A DNA stretch of 26,350 bases from a virus. The notes under the pieces are model-generated. The model was not told the origin of the DNA and did not search any database. It saw only the letters and a program-made list of their open reading frames with translations. This document shows positions 24,640 through 26,350 of this stretch, piece after piece. Positions within the stretch are counted from its first letter, which is position 1. Every line of letters begins with the position of its first letter. The stretch lies in IMG/VR virus record IMGVR_UViG_3300022926_000100, positions 1-26,350 of that record; one strand, given 5' to 3'. The translations under genes and the position numbers were made by a program.

Positions 24640-24791
24640 TGAAGTTAGCCACATTATTAATAAGCACAGCACTATTAACCGGCTGCTCATCTCTGGGTTG
24701 GCTAGGAACTGGCGCAAGCGCACTAAGCGATTGTTCATTTGAATCGACCCCATTATGCATCCGCATCAATGGAGCTACGAATGCCCGTTAA
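24639..24791 (+). CDS. Tiny lipoprotein, candidate outer-membrane spanin or superinfection factor
   Basis: 50 residues. An N-terminal signal (MKLATLLISTALLTGC) ends in a lipobox LTGC, making Cys16 the lipidated residue. The mature 35 residues hold two more Cys (32 and 40) and no Pro-rich tract, so it is not a classic Rz1. It starts on the last base of the holin-like gene (TAATG) and the following gene starts 11 bases before its stop. A role as o-spanin is suggested by its place behind a holin-like gene; lipoproteins of similar size also serve in superinfection exclusion. Confidence 0.6.
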   Translation: MKLATLLISTALLTGCSSLGWLGTGASALSDCSFESTPLCIRINGATNAR

Positions 24792-24912
24792 AAAAGTGAA
24801 AGGTGGCTACCGCTGGGGTAGCTCTGGTAAAGTATACAAAACAAAAGCGGCGGCTGAGAAGCAGGGTCGCGCAATCTATGCATCGGGCTACAAGCCCAAA
24901 GGAAAAAAGTAA
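24781..24912 (+). CDS. Small basic conserved phage protein, 43 aa
   Basis: Very basic protein with MPVKKVKGGYRWGSSGKVY at the start and KAAAEKQGRAIYASGYKPKGKK at the end. I recall the same KKVKGGYRWGxSGKVYxT...AEKQGRAIYASGYK pattern as a frequent small gene in marine phages. The lysine/arginine content suggests nucleic acid contact. Start and stop overlap neighbours by 11 and 1 bases respectively, supporting co-translation. Confidence 0.65.
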   Translation: MPVKKVKGGYRWGSSGKVYKTKAAAEKQGRAIYASGYKPKGKK

Positions 24913-25097
24913 TGGCTAAGAAACTAACTCCTGCAGAACGTCAGGCATACGGTAATGAGTTGGCAGGCGGCTTCTCACGCGAAGAGAATCTTAAAGCTGA
25001 ACAGCAACGCACTGGTATTCCATGTCCAGCATGTCCTAATCCATCATCGTGTAAAGCTGCCGGCAAATGCCAGCTTCGCTACTTTAGCGATAAGTAA
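24912..25097 (+). CDS. Small Cys-rich protein, 61 aa
   Basis: Start overlaps the previous stop (TAATG). A charged helix (TPAERQAYGNELAGGFSREENLKAEQQ) is followed by CPACPNPSSCKAAGKC (38-53), a C-x2-C-x5-C-x5-C arrangement that could bind zinc or a metal cluster, or form disulfides. No known family recognised. A second + frame of 61 codons (24955-25140) over the same bases lacks this order and is regarded as a shadow. Confidence 0.55.
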   Translation: MAKKLTPAERQAYGNELAGGFSREENLKAEQQRTGIPCPACPNPSSCKAAGKCQLRYFSDK

Positions 25098-25228
25098 TGG
25101 CAAAGCGTGGGGTTGTAAAGGCAAGAAGTCTGTCAGATAATCCCTTCGTCGGTTCCCGTGACCTCTTATCCGACACTAAGCCCGTTCAGGTTCTTCTCAT
25201 CTGCCTGTTCGGGCTTTTTTATGCCTGA
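25097..25228 (+). CDS. Possible small protein running through the late terminator, 43 aa
   Basis: ATG at 25097 overlaps the previous stop (TAATG), as in the three genes before it. The first 32 residues (MAKRGVVKARSLSDNPFVGS...) are hydrophilic and basic; the last dozen (VLLICLFGLFYA) are hydrophobic but are encoded by the terminator hairpin and T run, so this could be coincidental. The coding case is weak. Confidence 0.25.
   Translation: MAKRGVVKARSLSDNPFVGSRDLLSDTKPVQVLLICLFGLFYA
25178..25220 (+). terminator. Terminator closing the late gene block
   Basis: AAGCCCG (25178-25184) pairs with CGGGCTT (25210-25216); after a 2x2 internal mismatch the stem continues with CAGG/CCTG around a 13-base loop. 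Six T follow to 25220. A smaller GTCGG...CCGAC pairing lies just upstream (25148-25174). Confidence 0.75.
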
Positions 25229-25239
25229 TATAAATAATC

Positions 25240-25276
25240 ATCTATAGATAAATAAATTATTGCGAATAATATCTAT
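25240..25276. repeat. Repeated ATCTAT elements upstream of the first early promoter
   Basis: A perfect ten-base palindrome ATCTATAGAT at 25240-25249 and a second ATCTAT at 25271-25276, 31 bases apart (about three helix turns), flank an AT-rich arm with ATTATT-GCG-AATAAT. They lie 10 or more bases before the -35 box. They may be activator sites or an AT-rich UP-like region; the arrangement could also be chance in AT-rich DNA. Confidence 0.35.
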
Positions 25277-25285
25277 GTAAAAGTG

Positions 25286-25313
25286 TTGACGCTGTCATCA
25301 CACTCTGTATAAT
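25286..25313 (+). promoter_or_regulatory. Sigma70-like promoter P1 with operator-like dyad
   Basis: -35 TTGACG (25286-25291), 16-base spacer, -10 TATAAT (25308-25313, a perfect match). TGAC-GCT-GTCA (25287-25297) is an inverted repeat over the -35. It would start transcription near 25320, upstream of the gene at 25376. The terminator before it and the ribosome site behind it agree. Confidence 0.75.
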
Positions 25314-25318
25314 TGGCC

Positions 25319-25342
25319 TTGGAAATTGAGAAAAATTTCCAA
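25319..25342 (+). promoter_or_regulatory. Hairpin at the predicted 5' end of the P1 transcript
   Basis: TTGGAAATT (25319-25327) and AATTTCCAA (25334-25342) form a perfect nine-base inverted repeat with a GAGAAA loop, starting at the predicted +1 position. It could be an mRNA-protecting 5' stem or an operator overlapping the start site. Confidence 0.55.
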
Positions 25343-25375
25343 ACTGCTATTTAACAATTAGATGAGGTATTAGAT

Positions 25376-25735
25376 ATGGCTATTCGTATCGAATTGGCGC
25401 CTGGCTTTGCAGGCATGCTCCCAGAAGAACATGACACTGTGTGGATTTACACAATCGCTCCACCACATTTAACAAACCATAGGACTGTTCCAGGTGAGTT
25501 AAATAAGATTGCAGAAAACTGGAAGCGAGCAGTAGCCGACCTTAGCGGTCATGATCGTTACTGGGTAAAGCACGGTGGATGGGCGAGAAAGGCAGACTGC
25601 CAGAAGTTCATCAACGGCCTTAAAAAAGAATACGGTTTTCAAGTATTCAAGTTGATCAAGCCAAGCCGTTACGGCGTATGGGATCAACGTATCGAGGCTA
25701 AGAACGCCATCAAGTCAAAGTCTATGGACTGGTAA
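25376..25735 (+). CDS. Unknown early protein, 119 aa
   Basis: First gene after promoter P1, with GATGAGG eight bases before its ATG. The sequence has an N-terminal strand (IRIELAPGFAGMLPEEHD), TVWIYTIAPPHLTNHR, a helix (ELNKIAENWKRAVADL), a Trp/His segment (RYWVKHGGWARKADCQKFINGLKKEYGFQVFKLI) and a basic end. No known family is recognised; the mixed alpha/beta, Trp- and Lys-rich character is compatible with a nucleic acid or partner-protein binding role. It is a single-gene unit: a terminator follows at once. This isolation suggests it is expressed separately, perhaps early as a host-takeover factor. Confidence 0.6.
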   Translation: MAIRIELAPGFAGMLPEEHDTVWIYTIAPPHLTNHRTVPGELNKIAENWKRAVADLSGHDRYWVKHGGWARKADCQKFINGLKKEYGFQVFKLIKPSRYGVWDQRIEAKNAIKSKSMDW

Positions 25736-25741
25736 TTAATC

Positions 25742-25764
25742 GGGGGTGGCAACACCCCCTTTTA
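25742..25764 (+). terminator. Rho-independent terminator after the 119-aa gene
   Basis: GGGGGTG and CACCCCC form a perfect seven-base stem closed by a GCAA (GNRA-type) tetraloop, followed by TTTTATT. It starts six bases after the stop at 25735. Confidence 0.9.
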
Positions 25765-25793
25765 TTGACATGTCAATTTACATCATCTATTGT
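25765..25793 (+). promoter_or_regulatory. Sigma70-like promoter P2 with palindromic operator over the -35
   Basis: TTGACA (25765-25770, perfect -35), 17-base spacer, -10 TATTGT (25788-25793, four of six). The -35 is the left half of the perfect twelve-base palindrome TTGACATGTCAA (25765-25776). It drives the annealing-protein gene at 25825. Confidence 0.65.
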
Positions 25794-25824
25794 TAGTACT
25801 CCAATTAAAGATGAGGTCACACTT

Positions 25825-26350
25825 ATGTCACTGCACAAGCAGATATGGGATACGTTTTCTAAGATTGACGTATCAGGTCACGTTGAGAAGAAGAACGGCT
25901 TAGATTACCTGTCATGGGCGTTCGCAATCCAAAAGCTCAACGAAAATTACCCCAACAACAGCTACGCTTTCACTGAAACCCCAATAGAAGGTGGTACGGT
26001 TATGACGGAATGCGTTATGACCATTCAGGACGGTAAAGAGATAGCTGTCCGCACTATGTGGTTACCAGTCATGGATTACCGCAACAAAGCTATCGCTAAC
26101 CCTGATGCATTCGCTATCAACACTACACGCATGCGTTGCCTGGTTAAGTGCCTGGCCATGTGGGGTCTAGGTCTGTCGCTCTACTCTAAGACTGAGTTAA
26201 CCGACGAGCCGCAGCCACCTAAGAAGCGTATCAACAAAGAGCAGAAGCAGATGTACGTCAATGCATTCCTAGATGCACTTGATGCTGAAGACTCTTTAGC
26301 TCTAAAAGAATTAGGCGATGAACTCAAAGAAGACGAGGCAATGATGTCTG
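25825..26350 (+). CDS. Single-strand annealing protein, Sak3/DUF1071-like (3' truncated)
   Basis: 175 residues visible, no stop before the window edge. GATGAGG lies eight bases before the ATG. Family marks: GLDYLSWAFAIQKLNENYP (25-43), a long segment MWLPVMDYRNKAI (78-90) and DAFAINTTRMRCLVKCLAMWGLGLSLY (94-120), which match the DUF1071 single-strand annealing family as I know it. These proteins bind and pair complementary single strands during phage recombination and replication. The C-terminal part (125-175) is charged and helical; the missing end is outside the window. It marks the beginning of the replication/recombination region. Confidence 0.85.
   Translation, partial: MSLHKQIWDTFSKIDVSGHVEKKNGLDYLSWAFAIQKLNENYPNNSYAFTETPIEGGTVMTECVMTIQDGKEIAVRTMWLPVMDYRNKAIANPDAFAINTTRMRCLVKCLAMWGLGLSLYSKTELTDEPQPPKKRINKEQKQMYVNAFLDALDAEDSLALKELGDELKEDEAMMS

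Noticed and set aside
25130-25225. tRNA or structured RNA before the late terminator
   Set aside because: Apart from a weak GTCGG/CCGAC pairing and the terminator stem, no cloverleaf or conserved arm could be drawn.

Overview
The window looks like one contiguous piece of a tailed double-stranded DNA phage genome. Every supportable gene is on the + strand, most neighbours overlap by 1 to 8 bases (often TAATG or ATGA junctions), and no host, tRNA or insertion-sequence gene was seen. The portal, scaffold, capsid, adaptor and internal-virion genes, with no tape measure, sheath or tail-tube gene, fit a short-tailed (podovirus-like) phage. The protein families (SU10-type capsid and adaptor, HTH-metallophosphoesterase, 2OG-Fe(II) oxygenases near the tail fibres, Sak3-type annealing protein) are ones I associate with uncultured marine phages. 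The host cannot be read from the sequence; a proteobacterium is my guess.

Layout. 1-2803: end of a large 'polyvalent' protein with a methyltransferase-like domain, then two unrecognised genes. 2806-6321: head-tail adaptor, Gp80-like tail protein, a Ser/Ala-repeat tail protein, a glycine-rich tail fibre and a tail assembly chaperone. 6314-8273: two 2OG-Fe(II) oxygenases and a gene of unknown function. 8335-11382: tail/nozzle-like protein, a third oxygenase, a TNF/C1q-like protein and a degenerate GNAT. 11379-16633: internal virion proteins, one ending in an S74-type domain. 16630-21004: portal, small protein, acidic scaffold, major capsid protein, then a strong terminator (21021-21044). 21057-25228: small proteins, an HTH-metallophosphoesterase, holin-like membrane proteins, a 50-residue lipoprotein and other very small genes, closed by a terminator (25178-25220). 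25229-26350: the late-to-early junction, with two promoters, a short unknown gene, and the start of a single-strand annealing protein cut by the right edge.

How it works together. The late genes read as one or two long co-transcribed, translationally coupled units building the capsid, the injection apparatus and the tail. Replication/recombination genes begin at 25376 under separate sigma70-like promoters. Both promoters carry the same TGAC-N2/3-GTCA dyad over the -35 box, which suggests a common regulator. No terminase, endolysin, integrase or polymerase was found; these should lie outside the window. The best candidates for new biology are the three-oxygenase set scattered among tail genes and the repeated operator-like elements at the late/early junction.
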